Positions 37,389 through 45,956 of a stretch of DNA of 64,000 nt are shown in pieces. Position 1 is the first letter of the stretch. Each line of letters opens with the position of its first letter. This stretch comes from Clostridium sp. LS (GTDB lineage: Bacteria; Bacillota; Clostridia; Clostridiales; Clostridiaceae), in NCBI RefSeq assembly GCF_002760435.1, contig NZ_AUUU01000020.1, forward strand, positions 1 through 64,000. The letters are read 5' to 3'. Below the pieces are notes generated by a model that saw only the letters and a list, made by a program, of their open reading frames with translations, ran no database searches and was not told the origin of the DNA. Both the position numbers and the translations under genes were made by a program.

Positions 37389-38165
37389 ATGAGATTGATT
37401 AAAATGCTATGTGTAGATTGGATGAAGATAAAGCGTACGCCTATAAGGTTAATTGCATATATGACACCAATAGTTTACTCAATATGTATGATAATGTATA
37501 ATAAGCACAATAAATTTCAGATTCAAAATTATGATACATTTTTCAATGCAATGGCTATTATTCTTCCTATTGGAATAGCTTTAATATCAGCACTTATATG
37601 TGAACAAGAAGAAAATGCGGGGAACTTTAATGGGTTATTAAGCATACCTACATCAAGAATTAAAATATATACTAGCAAATTAATTATGTTAATCTTAATT
37701 ATAACTATAGATATTATAGTTTCAACAATTATGATGATTTGGGGATTAAAATTTATAATTCATATGGAAAGCATAGATTATAAAGTATTTATGCAAGGAG
37801 CTTTATTTATGAGCCTTGCATCTGTAGCCATTTGTTCTTTAGATTTATTAATAAGTTTTATGTTTGGTATGGGGGCATCTATCGGAATTGGAGCAATGGG
37901 AGTTTTGATTGCTGCTATTTTGGGAGCAACACCAGTTGGAGATAGCATATGGATGTTTATTCCCTGGACATATCCAGCTAGATTGGGATTACTTCCAGGG
38001 ACCTTTATAAATGGAGCTTATATTCCAGTAAACACTAATTCCGTTGAATATTTTAATGTTCAACTTCAGAAGGGCATTTTAAGCATCAGCATATTCTTTA
38101 TTTTAATAACAATTTTGGGAATAATCTGGTTTGAAAAATGGGAAGGAAAGAAAAGTTATGATTAA
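37389..38165 (+). CDS. lanG: Lantibiotic immunity ABC transporter permease
   Basis: A 258-residue membrane protein with six hydrophobic segments, the second permease of the immunity transporter. It begins with a short charged segment containing DWMKIKRTPIRLI and carries the family motif FIPWTYPARLGL, matching ILIPWSFGLRL in LanE, so the two are distant paralogues. Only 2 nt separate it from lanE. A terminator follows 18 nt after the stop, so lanP-FEG and the precursor gene are probably in separate transcripts with some readthrough. Confidence 0.88.
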   Translation: MRLIKMLCVDWMKIKRTPIRLIAYMTPIVYSICMIMYNKHNKFQIQNYDTFFNAMAIILPIGIALISALICEQEENAGNFNGLLSIPTSRIKIYTSKLIMLILIITIDIIVSTIMMIWGLKFIIHMESIDYKVFMQGALFMSLASVAICSLDLLISFMFGMGASIGIGAMGVLIAAILGATPVGDSIWMFIPWTYPARLGLLPGTFINGAYIPVNTNSVEYFNVQLQKGILSISIFFILITILGIIWFEKWEGKKSYD

Positions 38166-38183
38166 TTGATAATCTTTAAAATT

Positions 38184-38230
38184 AGGTGTATCAAAATGAT
38201 TTAAGAGTCGTTTTGATGCATCTTATTTTT
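38184..38230 (+). terminator. Intrinsic terminator after lanG
   Basis: AGGTGTATCAAAATGA (38184-38199) pairs with TCGTTTTGATGCATCT (38208-38223) with G-U wobbles, followed by TATTTTTTAT. Confidence 0.8.
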
Positions 38231-38277
38231 TATAACAAATTACATTATATGGGTAAAAAGATAAAAACTTTAAAAAG

Positions 38278-38331
38278 TTTGGTGTTAAATTTACTTTTGG
38301 TAAAAACATTATAAAAATATTATAATTTGGT
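38278..38331 (+). promoter_or_regulatory. Candidate lanA promoter with TTTGGT direct repeats
   Basis: TTGGTA (38297-38302), an 18-nt spacer and TATAAT (38321-38326) form a plausible promoter 160 nt before lanA. TTTGGT occurs at 38278-38283, 38296-38301 and 38326-38331, the first two 18 nt apart. OmpR-type regulators such as LanR usually bind direct repeats near the -35 region, so these may be its operators; that is inference. The rest of the 322-nt gap holds the lanG terminator and AT-rich sequence. Confidence 0.45.
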
Positions 38332-38487
38332 ATTAATATAAATATGTAAAGTAAATTAGATTTTATTATTAGACAAGCTAAATATAGTATATATCTTATG
38401 TTCCGGAAATTTGAAATATGCTTATTTAATGAGTTTAATATTAAAATAAATTATTAGAATAAAAAGAGAGAGATGAGGGAGAAGAAT

Positions 38488-38658
38488 ATGGGAAAATTAG
38501 ATGATTTTGATTTAGACGTAAAAGTAAAGGCAGACACAACAAAAGTAGGACCAGCTATAACTAGTAAGTCTCTATGTACTCCTGGTTGTATCACAGGCGT
38601 GTTAATGTGTATTACACAAAACTCTTGTGTATCATGTAAGTCTTGTATAAAGTGTTAA
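38488..38658 (+). CDS. lanA: Nisin/geobacillin I-like class I lantibiotic precursor
   Basis: A 56-residue precursor. The leader (1-23) has the FNLD-type box FDLD at 7-10, which binds LanB, and ends VGPA. The core (24-56) starts ITSKSLCTPGC, the nisin ring A/B lipid II-binding motif, continues ITGVLMC and ends CVSCKSCIKC. It has seven cysteines (core 7, 11, 18, 24, 27, 30, 33) and nine Ser/Thr, enough for seven thioether rings with Thr2 and Ser5 left as dehydro-residues, as in nisin. From memory, geobacillin I differs at about four core positions. GAGGGAG before the ATG at 38488 favours it over the in-frame ATG at 38473. The -1 residue at the cut site is Ala (Arg in nisin, Gln in subtilin). 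Confidence 0.96.
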   Translation: MGKLDDFDLDVKVKADTTKVGPAITSKSLCTPGCITGVLMCITQNSCVSCKSCIKC

Positions 38659-38678
38659 TAAATTTTTAACACAAAGAG

Positions 38679-38716
38679 GGCAGTAAAGAATTAATATATT
38701 TTTTACTGCCTTTTAT
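38679..38716 (+). terminator. Terminator/attenuator between lanA and lanB
   Basis: GGCAGTAAA (38679-38687) pairs with TTTACTGCC (38702-38710), followed by TTTTATT. As in other lantibiotic operons, it probably stops most transcripts after lanA and lets a fraction continue into lanB, giving precursor in excess of enzymes. Confidence 0.75.
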
Positions 38717-38885
38717 TATACAAGCCATGTTTTAGGAGACTTTTATTAAAATTTAATATAATATGCAATTAGTTATAAAGTTGTGATAAAATATGAAATA
38801 TATGTTAAATAATGTATTATAATAGATAATACTTTTATATAGTGGATGCAATATTAAACATATTTAAAATAAGGGGATAATTTAG

Positions 38886-41800
38886 ATGAGAGATTTATAT
38901 AGAAATACAAATACTTTTATGATCAGGACACCCATATTTTCAATAGATAATTACTATGAGTTTTTCAGAAAAGACGGAGAATCAGACAAAATTAAAGATA
39001 GATTGCTGGAAATCTGCAATAATTCAGTTTTTAGAGAAGCTATATTAGTATCTAGCAAGAGTTTATATAGCACAATAATAGATTTTTGTGATGGAAAAGA
39101 AATCAAAAAATTTGATTATTTCCTTCAATCAATATATAAATACCTGATTAGGATGAGTATGAGACCTACACCTTTTGGGCTTTTTTCAGGAGTGGATTTT
39201 GGAAAATACGCAGAAGAAACAGTTATAAGTTATGAGAATGATAATTTCAAGAAATTCGCTAGGCCTGATTTGGAATGGATTATTAAGATTGTAAAAGAGT
39301 TAGAAGATAATCATTATAAAAATTTAACTTTTAAGATAAATGACAGCATCTTTATTAAAGGGGAAAGAGCATTATTAATACACTCTACAGATAAAGAAGA
39401 TAATAATAGAATTGGTGAAATTAGTATTAGAGCTACTAAGCCATTCATGAGGACATATGATTTAGCTAAGGATGGAATTGAATATAACAAATTAAAGTAT
39501 ATATTAATAGATGAGTATTCTATTGAAGACGAAAGTAAAATCGATAACTTTTTAAAACAATTAATAGAACGAGAATTTTTAATATCAAATTTAAGACCCC
39601 CATTAACAGTATTAGATCAATTTGATTATCTTATTAATGAAGTTAAGAAAGCTGAAATTGAAATACCGTTAGTAGATGAATTAACAGAAATTAAGGAAAA
39701 GCTTAAGCTATATAATGAAACTCCAGTAGGTGCCGGAGAAGAAACATATTTAGAGCTATATAAGAAAATGGAAAGTGTTGCAAATGTGAAAAATATTTTG
39801 CAAGTTGATATGAAGTTAAATTTAAGAGATAAGAAAATTAATAAGAAAATAATATCAGATGTAAATGATCTTATGAATATATTATTAGACCTATCAATGT
39901 CCATAGAAAATCCAGAACCATTTTTATCAAAATATAAGCAAGAATTCATTGAAAAGTATGGACAAGATAGAGAAATATCACTATTAGAAATGTTAGATAA
40001 TGATATAGGTATAGGTCCGCCAATGAATTATGAAAGACCTAGAAATAATAGATCTTTAGATGTTTCTGTAAATGAATTATTAGATAATAATGTACGAGAT
40101 TACTTTATGGAAAAGTATTTTCAGGCTCTTAAGACCAATAGCAGAAATATAGCTATAAGAGACGATGAAATAAAGAATTTAGAATTGCAAAAGATTGATT
40201 ACGAGAATATTCCAGATTCATTAGAAATTAATTTGCTTGTAAAAAATAAATCTGAAGATAACTTAAGTGATGAGTTTCAATATTATATTGGTCCCAATTT
40301 AGGTTCGACTAGTGCAGGGAAAAGTTTTGGAAGGTTTTCACATATGATGAGCGAACCTAAGAAATTTTTTGAAGAATTAGATGAAAGAAATATTGAGCTA
40401 ATTGATAGTGAGGAATACGTTACTTGCGAAATCTCATATTTACCTAGTGAAGTTAGGAATGCAAATGTGACTAGAAATATTCATAGCAGTGAGTATGAAA
40501 TGTCACTATTTACAAACGGCAGTAAAGATAATTTATATAGAATAAAGCTTAATGACATTTATATTGGATTAGAAAACAATACATTTTATGCTAAAAGTAA
40601 AACTCTAAATAAAAAACTATTACTTACAATAAATAATATGCTTAATCCTCAAACTGCGCCTAATGCTATAAGGTTTTTAAATGATATAAGCTTAGATGAG
40701 AAGAAACTCTGGTATAAATTTGTTTGGAGCGATGTATACAAAGATTTTTCATATATACCAGCAATTAAATATAAGAATTTCGTAATAATGCCTGAGACTT
40801 GGAAAATGAATAAAATTAACATGAAAATTAATAAGAAGACAGAATTTAATGAATTTAAAAATCAGTTTAATGATTACCGCATAAAATATGGTGTCCCACA
40901 ATATGTATATATAACTTTTGCAGATAATAGAATACTTTTAAATCTCGATGATGAGCAATGCGTTAAAATATTATACCACGAATGTAAGAATAGCTTTAAT
41001 GAGATAATCTTAAATTCTTATGAAGAGGAAGGTGTAAATATTGTAAAGGAAAGCCATAAAGATTATATATGTGAACTAGTAATTCCGCTGACAAAAATTA
41101 AGCAGGAAACTATAAGCGATAAAGTTTCAGCTAGGATGTTAAGTAGTGATATAAGCAGTTTGTCAAAAGAGCGTGTAAAAGATCCTTTTGATGAGTGGCT
41201 TTATATTAAATTATATGGCATAAGCTCAAATGTTGATGATTTAATAGCCTATTATATCTCGGAGTTTTGTAATGAACTAGTAGAGGAAGAAATTATAAGT
41301 AAGTACTTTTTTATGAGGTATGTTGATCCAGAGCAGCATATAAGATTAAGACTTAATTCAAGCCAAGAAAAACTATTAATGATATATCCAAAGATAAGGG
41401 AATGGCTATCTATGATTAGAAAAAAAGGCTTAATGACATACTTCTCAATAGATTCTTATGATAGAGAAATTGAACGTTATGGAGGTATAGAATTAATTAA
41501 TATTGCCGAAAAAGTCTTCTTCTTTGATAGCATTGTAACAGAGGATATATTAAGAGCAAAAAGAGAAGGAAGCTTTGATTTTTGCGATGAAATAATAGGA
41601 ATGATTTCTGTAGTACACTATATGGAGAGCTTTGGCTTGCCATATGCTAAACAAGTAGAGTTTTTACGCTCACAAGTTAGTTCATCTGAGTATAGGGAAG
41701 ACTTTAAGCAAAAACGTACTGAATATATGAAATTATGCAACAGTAATAAGGATTGGGAAGGCTTAAGGGAAAGTGAAGAAGGAAATATATTAATAGAAAT

Positions 41801-42002
41801 ATTAAACAAGCGAAGAAAAATAATTGAATACTACGGAAATAAAGTAAGAGAAAATGAAGAAGTATCAACAGATTTATCAATTTTAGATAGTATAATTCAT
41901 TTAAACTGTAATAGAATGTTTGGTATTGACAGAGAGTTTGAAAAAAAGGTTAGAGCTTTAGCATCTCATGCTTTATACGCATTAAAGCACTTTAAATCAT
42001 AG
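38886..42002 (+). CDS. lanB: Class I lantibiotic dehydratase
   Basis: A 1038-residue enzyme that uses glutamyl-tRNA to glutamylate Ser/Thr of the precursor and then eliminates glutamate to form dehydroalanine and dehydrobutyrine. The N-terminal lantibiotic dehydratase domain (about 1-740) contains RMSMRPTPFGLFSGVDFG and RPDLEWI; the C-terminal elimination (SpaB_C) domain starts near residue 765 (DEWLYIKLYG) and includes FFMRYVDPEQHIRLRL. It is a full-length single protein, slightly longer than NisB. Start: AAGGGGAT upstream. It is first of the B-T-C block downstream of the lanA attenuator and should act with LanC and LanT as a membrane-associated complex. Confidence 0.96.
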   Translation: MRDLYRNTNTFMIRTPIFSIDNYYEFFRKDGESDKIKDRLLEICNNSVFREAILVSSKSLYSTIIDFCDGKEIKKFDYFLQSIYKYLIRMSMRPTPFGLFSGVDFGKYAEETVISYENDNFKKFARPDLEWIIKIVKELEDNHYKNLTFKINDSIFIKGERALLIHSTDKEDNNRIGEISIRATKPFMRTYDLAKDGIEYNKLKYILIDEYSIEDESKIDNFLKQLIEREFLISNLRPPLTVLDQFDYLINEVKKAEIEIPLVDELTEIKEKLKLYNETPVGAGEETYLELYKKMESVANVKNILQVDMKLNLRDKKINKKIISDVNDLMNILLDLSMSIENPEPFLSKYKQEFIEKYGQDREISLLEMLDNDIGIGPPMNYERPRNNRSLDVSVNELLDNNVRDYFMEKYFQALKTNSRNIAIRDDEIKNLELQKIDYENIPDSLEINLLVKNKSEDNLSDEFQYYIGPNLGSTSAGKSFGRFSHMMSEPKKFFEELDERNIELIDSEEYVTCEISYLPSEVRNANVTRNIHSSEYEMSLFTNGSKDNLYRIKLNDIYIGLENNTFYAKSKTLNKKLLLTINNMLNPQTAPNAIRFLNDISLDEKKLWYKFVWSDVYKDFSYIPAIKYKNFVIMPETWKMNKINMKINKKTEFNEFKNQFNDYRIKYGVPQYVYITFADNRILLNLDDEQCVKILYHECKNSFNEIILNSYEEEGVNIVKESHKDYICELVIPLTKIKQETISDKVSARMLSSDISSLSKERVKDPFDEWLYIKLYGISSNVDDLIAYYISEFCNELVEEEIISKYFFMRYVDPEQHIRLRLNSSQEKLLMIYPKIREWLSMIRKKGLMTYFSIDSYDREIERYGGIELINIAEKVFFFDSIVTEDILRAKREGSFDFCDEIIGMISVVHYMESFGLPYAKQVEFLRSQVSSSEYREDFKQKRTEYMKLCNSNKDWEGLRESEEGNILIEILNKRRKIIEYYGNKVRENEEVSTDLSILDSIIHLNCNRMFGIDREFEKKVRALASHALYALKHFKS

Positions 42003-42030
42003 TAATAGCTTAAATTAAGGAGGTTAAAAT

Positions 42031-43863
42031 TTGAATGTAGAAAATTATGATGATCACGTCTCTTTAAAAGATATAGTAAAAGCACTGAAATTAATACCTA
42101 AGACAATTAGTTTGATAAAAGAAATAGATAAAAGGAGCTTTTATACTATTCTCATATTTAGTTTGATCATAGGTTTGTGTCCTATAATAACTTTGTTTGG
42201 ATCCCAGCATCTGCTAAATATGATTACAACAAAAGATTTTGAAAAAGTTATATATGCATTTGGATTTTATATTGCTGCAAATTTGTTCAGTGAAATTATA
42301 GGATCTATTGTGGAGTTTTATCAAAATAAATTTCAAACTTTAATCAACTATAAGCTTAACTATAAAGTGATGAAAAAATGTACGAAATTATCACTAAAAC
42401 ATTTCGAGGACTCTGAAATTTATGATAAATTACAGAGGGTGCAAAATGAAACTTCATATAAACCATATCAAGTATTTTTATCAATATTAAGCTTAATTAC
42501 ATCAACTGTCACATTAGTATCATCAGTTACTATAATAATAAATTGGAAACCTTGGGTACTGCTTATTTTAGTATTGATTCCGCTAACTTTTTCATTATAT
42601 TTCTTTAAAATAGGTCAAAGAGAATTTAACGTTAGTTGGGAAAGAGCTACGGATAGAAGGAAGTCATGGTATCTATCGTATTTGCTAACCAGGGATAATA
42701 CTTTTAAAGAAATAAAATCCTATGGCATAGGAGAATACATTTTAAATAAGTTTAAAAGTATTAATAAAGCATTTGTTAAACAGGATATTAAGCTATTTAA
42801 AAGAAGATCAGTCTTTACCTTTGTCTTTGAGTTTGTACAACAAGTATGTACTGCTGTAATACTTCTTATTATTGTATATTCAGCAATCATTGGAGAAATT
42901 TTAATTGGAAATGTTGTTGGATTTATAAATGCATTAAATTTAATACAGAGTAATTGTAAAGGTGTGCTTAATACTATATATACGTTATATGAAAATAATT
43001 TATATATTAGTCAGTTGTTTGAATTCTTAGATATTAAGGAAGAAAACTTTATTGATGAAAATAAGAAATTAATGAAAATTAGTAATATTAAAAGCTTAAA
43101 AATAAAAAATCTGACCTTCAAATATCCTAATTCCTATAATACAGTGTTAAATAATATAAATCTTGAAATTGCAAAAGGAGAGAGAATTGCCATAGTTGGA
43201 CCTAATGGATCAGGGAAAAGTACATTAGTAAAACTTATATCAAAATTATATGATTTAGAGGATGATAGTATTTTATATAATGGATATTCAATAAATGATT
43301 ATGATGAGGGTGCACTTAGAAGCTGTATTGCAATTTTATTTCAGGATTTCACTAAATACGAACTAACAGTAAGAGAAAATGTAGGCTTTGGAAATATTGA
43401 TAATATCAATGATGATGATAATATGAGGACAGCTCTGGACAAAGCTAGTGCTAAATTTATTAATAATATGGATGAACAGCTTGGATTATGGTTCCAAAAT
43501 GGAGTACAGCTTTCAGGTGGGCAATGGCAGAAAATTGCTATAGCTAGAACCTTCTTTAGAGATGCTTCCTTATATATACTGGATGAACCAAGCTCAGCAT
43601 TAGACCCTATTGCTGAAAAAGAAGTTATTGATATGTTTATAAGGATGACTAAGGACAAGATTGGAATATTTATTTCTCATAGACTATCTACAGCTATGCT
43701 GGCTGACAAAATAATTGTAATGAATGCAGGAGAGATAATTGGAATTGGAACACATAAAGAATTATTACTAAACAATGAAGTATATAGACGTATGTATGAA
43801 ATGGAAAGCTTACAGCATCAAGAAGATTTACAAAATAAAATAAAGCTCGATTCAGTTATATAA
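42031..43863 (+). CDS. lanT: Lantibiotic ABC exporter without peptidase domain
   Basis: A 610-residue half-transporter that exports the modified precursor with its leader still attached. A six-helix transmembrane domain (about 1-330) precedes the ATPase domain with Walker A GPNGSGKST (about 389-397), signature LSGGQWQK (about 492) and Walker B LYILDEPSSALDP. The N-terminus lacks a C39 peptidase domain, as expected for class I, consistent with separate LanP cleavage. The start is TTG with AAGGAGG 7 nt upstream; a nearby ATG is out of frame. It follows lanB by 28 nt and precedes lanC by 30 nt. Confidence 0.95.
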   Translation: MNVENYDDHVSLKDIVKALKLIPKTISLIKEIDKRSFYTILIFSLIIGLCPIITLFGSQHLLNMITTKDFEKVIYAFGFYIAANLFSEIIGSIVEFYQNKFQTLINYKLNYKVMKKCTKLSLKHFEDSEIYDKLQRVQNETSYKPYQVFLSILSLITSTVTLVSSVTIIINWKPWVLLILVLIPLTFSLYFFKIGQREFNVSWERATDRRKSWYLSYLLTRDNTFKEIKSYGIGEYILNKFKSINKAFVKQDIKLFKRRSVFTFVFEFVQQVCTAVILLIIVYSAIIGEILIGNVVGFINALNLIQSNCKGVLNTIYTLYENNLYISQLFEFLDIKEENFIDENKKLMKISNIKSLKIKNLTFKYPNSYNTVLNNINLEIAKGERIAIVGPNGSGKSTLVKLISKLYDLEDDSILYNGYSINDYDEGALRSCIAILFQDFTKYELTVRENVGFGNIDNINDDDNMRTALDKASAKFINNMDEQLGLWFQNGVQLSGGQWQKIAIARTFFRDASLYILDEPSSALDPIAEKEVIDMFIRMTKDKIGIFISHRLSTAMLADKIIVMNAGEIIGIGTHKELLLNNEVYRRMYEMESLQHQEDLQNKIKLDSVI

Positions 43864-43893
43864 CGAATCAATTTACATTTATGGGGGAGAAAA

Positions 43894-45210
43894 ATGAGAA
43901 ATAGAAGTGTAAGGAATATAGTTTGGGATATAGGAGAAAAGCTATCGGATTATGAAAAAGTAAAAGAGATAGTTAATAATGAGAAGAATTATATAAACTT
44001 TGAGGGAAACTTTTTAAACCCTTTTAATGAATTAAGCTTAAGTCACGGAATACCTGCACTTTGTGTATTGTATGGGGAATTGAATGAGCAGTACCCAGAA
44101 CAAGGCTGGGATGTAATAGGACATGAATACATGAAGAGAATGGGAGAGTATATAGAAGAAAAGGGGATTACATCACTTTCCATGTTTAGTGGTGTTTCTG
44201 GAATAGGGCTTTCTGCCGTATGTCTATCAAACAATAGAAGCAGATACGGAAATTTTATTTCCAGCATGAATTCTTTTATCGAAGAAAATATACCGGGGTT
44301 TATAGAAATATTAAGAAATAAGGAATCTCTCAACATGTCTGATTATGATGTCATTGAAGGGGTATGTGGAATAGCTAATTACTGTATGTTATTTCCTAAC
44401 AATGAAGAAATGAAACAAGCTCTGAGATTGATTGTCGGATATATAATTGAATTATGTAAAGATAAAACTATTAATGGATTAGTGCTTCCAGGATGGTATA
44501 TTTCGGCTGAAAATCAATTTTCGAAGGTGGATCAAAAGCTTTGGCCAGAAGGCTGCTTTAATATAGGCCTATCTCATGGGGTACCTGGCATGCTCCTTGT
44601 TTTATGTAATTCTACAAAATGTGGTATTCATTTAGAAGATCAAGATGATAGTATCAATAAATTAGTAGACTTTCTTATAAAGTTTCATATAAGTAACGAT
44701 AAGGAAAATTACTGGGGGTCACACATATCTCTAGAGGAATATAGAGAAGGTAAGGTTAATAGTACAAATAGCAGAGATGCCTGGTGTTATGGAACTCCTG
44801 GAGCAGCTTATTCTGTACTTATAGCAGGAAAATATTTAAATAACATGGAATATATAGATGAAGCAGTTAACGCAATGAAAGGTGCAATAAATAGACTTAG
44901 AGATATTTACTCTCCAACATTTTGCCATGGCTTTTCTGGAATAGCTTATATTTCTAATAGATTTTATGAGGTGACTAAACAGCAAGATTTTAAAAAAGCG
45001 GCAATAGATTTAACAGATAAAATATTAGAGTTATATGATGAAAAGGCACCCTTTGGATTTTACAATATGGAGAAGAGTGAAGAAGGTATGGACTACCTTG
45101 ACTATATCGGCATTATTGATGGAGTAACAGGAATAATATTAACATTGCTGGCAATTGAAAATGGGAAGAAGACTCCCTGGGACTGTGCATTCTCCTTACA
45201 AGAGGTTTAA
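43894..45210 (+). CDS. lanC: Lantibiotic cyclase
   Basis: A 438-residue zinc enzyme that joins cysteines to dehydro-residues, making lanthionine and methyllanthionine rings. The LanC alpha/alpha-barrel repeats are visible as SLSHGIPAL, GVSGIGLSA, GVCGIANY, GLSHGVPGML, YGTPGAAY and HGFSGIAY. The three zinc ligands are present: C298 (AWCYGTPG) and C344-H345 (TFCHGFSG), and the catalytic-region histidine of SHGVPG is kept. It has full family length. Start: GGGGGAG upstream. It is the third gene of the B-T-C block. All essential residues are intact, so the cluster looks functional. Confidence 0.96.
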   Translation: MRNRSVRNIVWDIGEKLSDYEKVKEIVNNEKNYINFEGNFLNPFNELSLSHGIPALCVLYGELNEQYPEQGWDVIGHEYMKRMGEYIEEKGITSLSMFSGVSGIGLSAVCLSNNRSRYGNFISSMNSFIEENIPGFIEILRNKESLNMSDYDVIEGVCGIANYCMLFPNNEEMKQALRLIVGYIIELCKDKTINGLVLPGWYISAENQFSKVDQKLWPEGCFNIGLSHGVPGMLLVLCNSTKCGIHLEDQDDSINKLVDFLIKFHISNDKENYWGSHISLEEYREGKVNSTNSRDAWCYGTPGAAYSVLIAGKYLNNMEYIDEAVNAMKGAINRLRDIYSPTFCHGFSGIAYISNRFYEVTKQQDFKKAAIDLTDKILELYDEKAPFGFYNMEKSEEGMDYLDYIGIIDGVTGIILTLLAIENGKKTPWDCAFSLQEV

Positions 45211-45257
45211 AATTCGCAGGACTAGGAATGACTAAATAAAAAATAAGGTGAAGTATT

Positions 45258-45956
45258 ATGGAACAAAAAAGAATATTAGTAGTAGATGATAATGATGATA
45301 TTTGCAGTATGATAAAAAGGTACCTCGAGGCACATAATTATTATGTTGAAACATATGAAGATGGTGTTGAAGCTTTAAAAATTATCCTTGAAAATAAATT
45401 TGACCTAATAATACTTGATATAATGATGAATAACGTAGATGGTATAGAGATTTGTAGTATAATTCGGGATAAGATTAATTGTCCTATAATATTTTTAAGT
45501 GCAAAAAATTTAGAGGAAGATAAGGTTAGTGCTCTTGCAGTTGGTGGGGATGACTATATTACAAAACCATTTGGATTAAAGGAATTAATGGCAAGAATTG
45601 AATGTCATTTAAGGAGAGAGGAAAGAATTTCACAAAACAAAAATTATATTTTGAGCTCTAAAAATATGATTATTGACATTTTAACTAAGGAAGTCTTTTG
45701 CTCTGGAACGAAACTAAAGCTCAGAAAGAAAGAATATGAGATAATTGAATTCTTTATGTTAAACAAAAATATAATGTTTTCTAAAGAGCAGATATTTAAT
45801 AAAGTATGGGGAATTGATTCAGAGAGTTATTTAGAAACTGTTACAGAAAGTATAAAGAATATAAGAAGAAAAATTAAAGAAGCAGATCCTAATACTTCAT
45901 ATATAACGACAGTTTACGGCTTTGGTTATAAATGGGAGGTTACGGATGCTAAGTAA
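45258..45956 (+). CDS. lanR: OmpR-type response regulator of the lantibiotic locus
   Basis: A 232-residue two-domain regulator. The receiver domain (about 1-120) has the acidic pair D10-D11, the phospho-acceptor D54 (LIILDIMM), the switch threonine/serine region (IIFLSAK) and K105-type lysine (DYITKPF). The C-terminal winged-helix DNA-binding domain carries KEYEIIEFFMLNKN and the ending YITTVYGFGYKWE. It overlaps the histidine kinase gene by 11 nt, so they are coupled. By analogy with NisR it should activate lan promoters when the mature peptide is sensed; the TTTGGT repeats upstream of lanA are candidate targets. Confidence 0.94.
   Translation: MEQKRILVVDDNDDICSMIKRYLEAHNYYVETYEDGVEALKIILENKFDLIILDIMMNNVDGIEICSIIRDKINCPIIFLSAKNLEEDKVSALAVGGDDYITKPFGLKELMARIECHLRREERISQNKNYILSSKNMIIDILTKEVFCSGTKLKLRKKEYEIIEFFMLNKNIMFSKEQIFNKVWGIDSESYLETVTESIKNIRRKIKEADPNTSYITTVYGFGYKWEVTDAK

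Noticed and set aside
38473-38487. Earlier ATG for the lantibiotic precursor
   Set aside because: GAGGGAG lies between it and the ATG at 38488, and the leader from 38488 matches known class I leaders.
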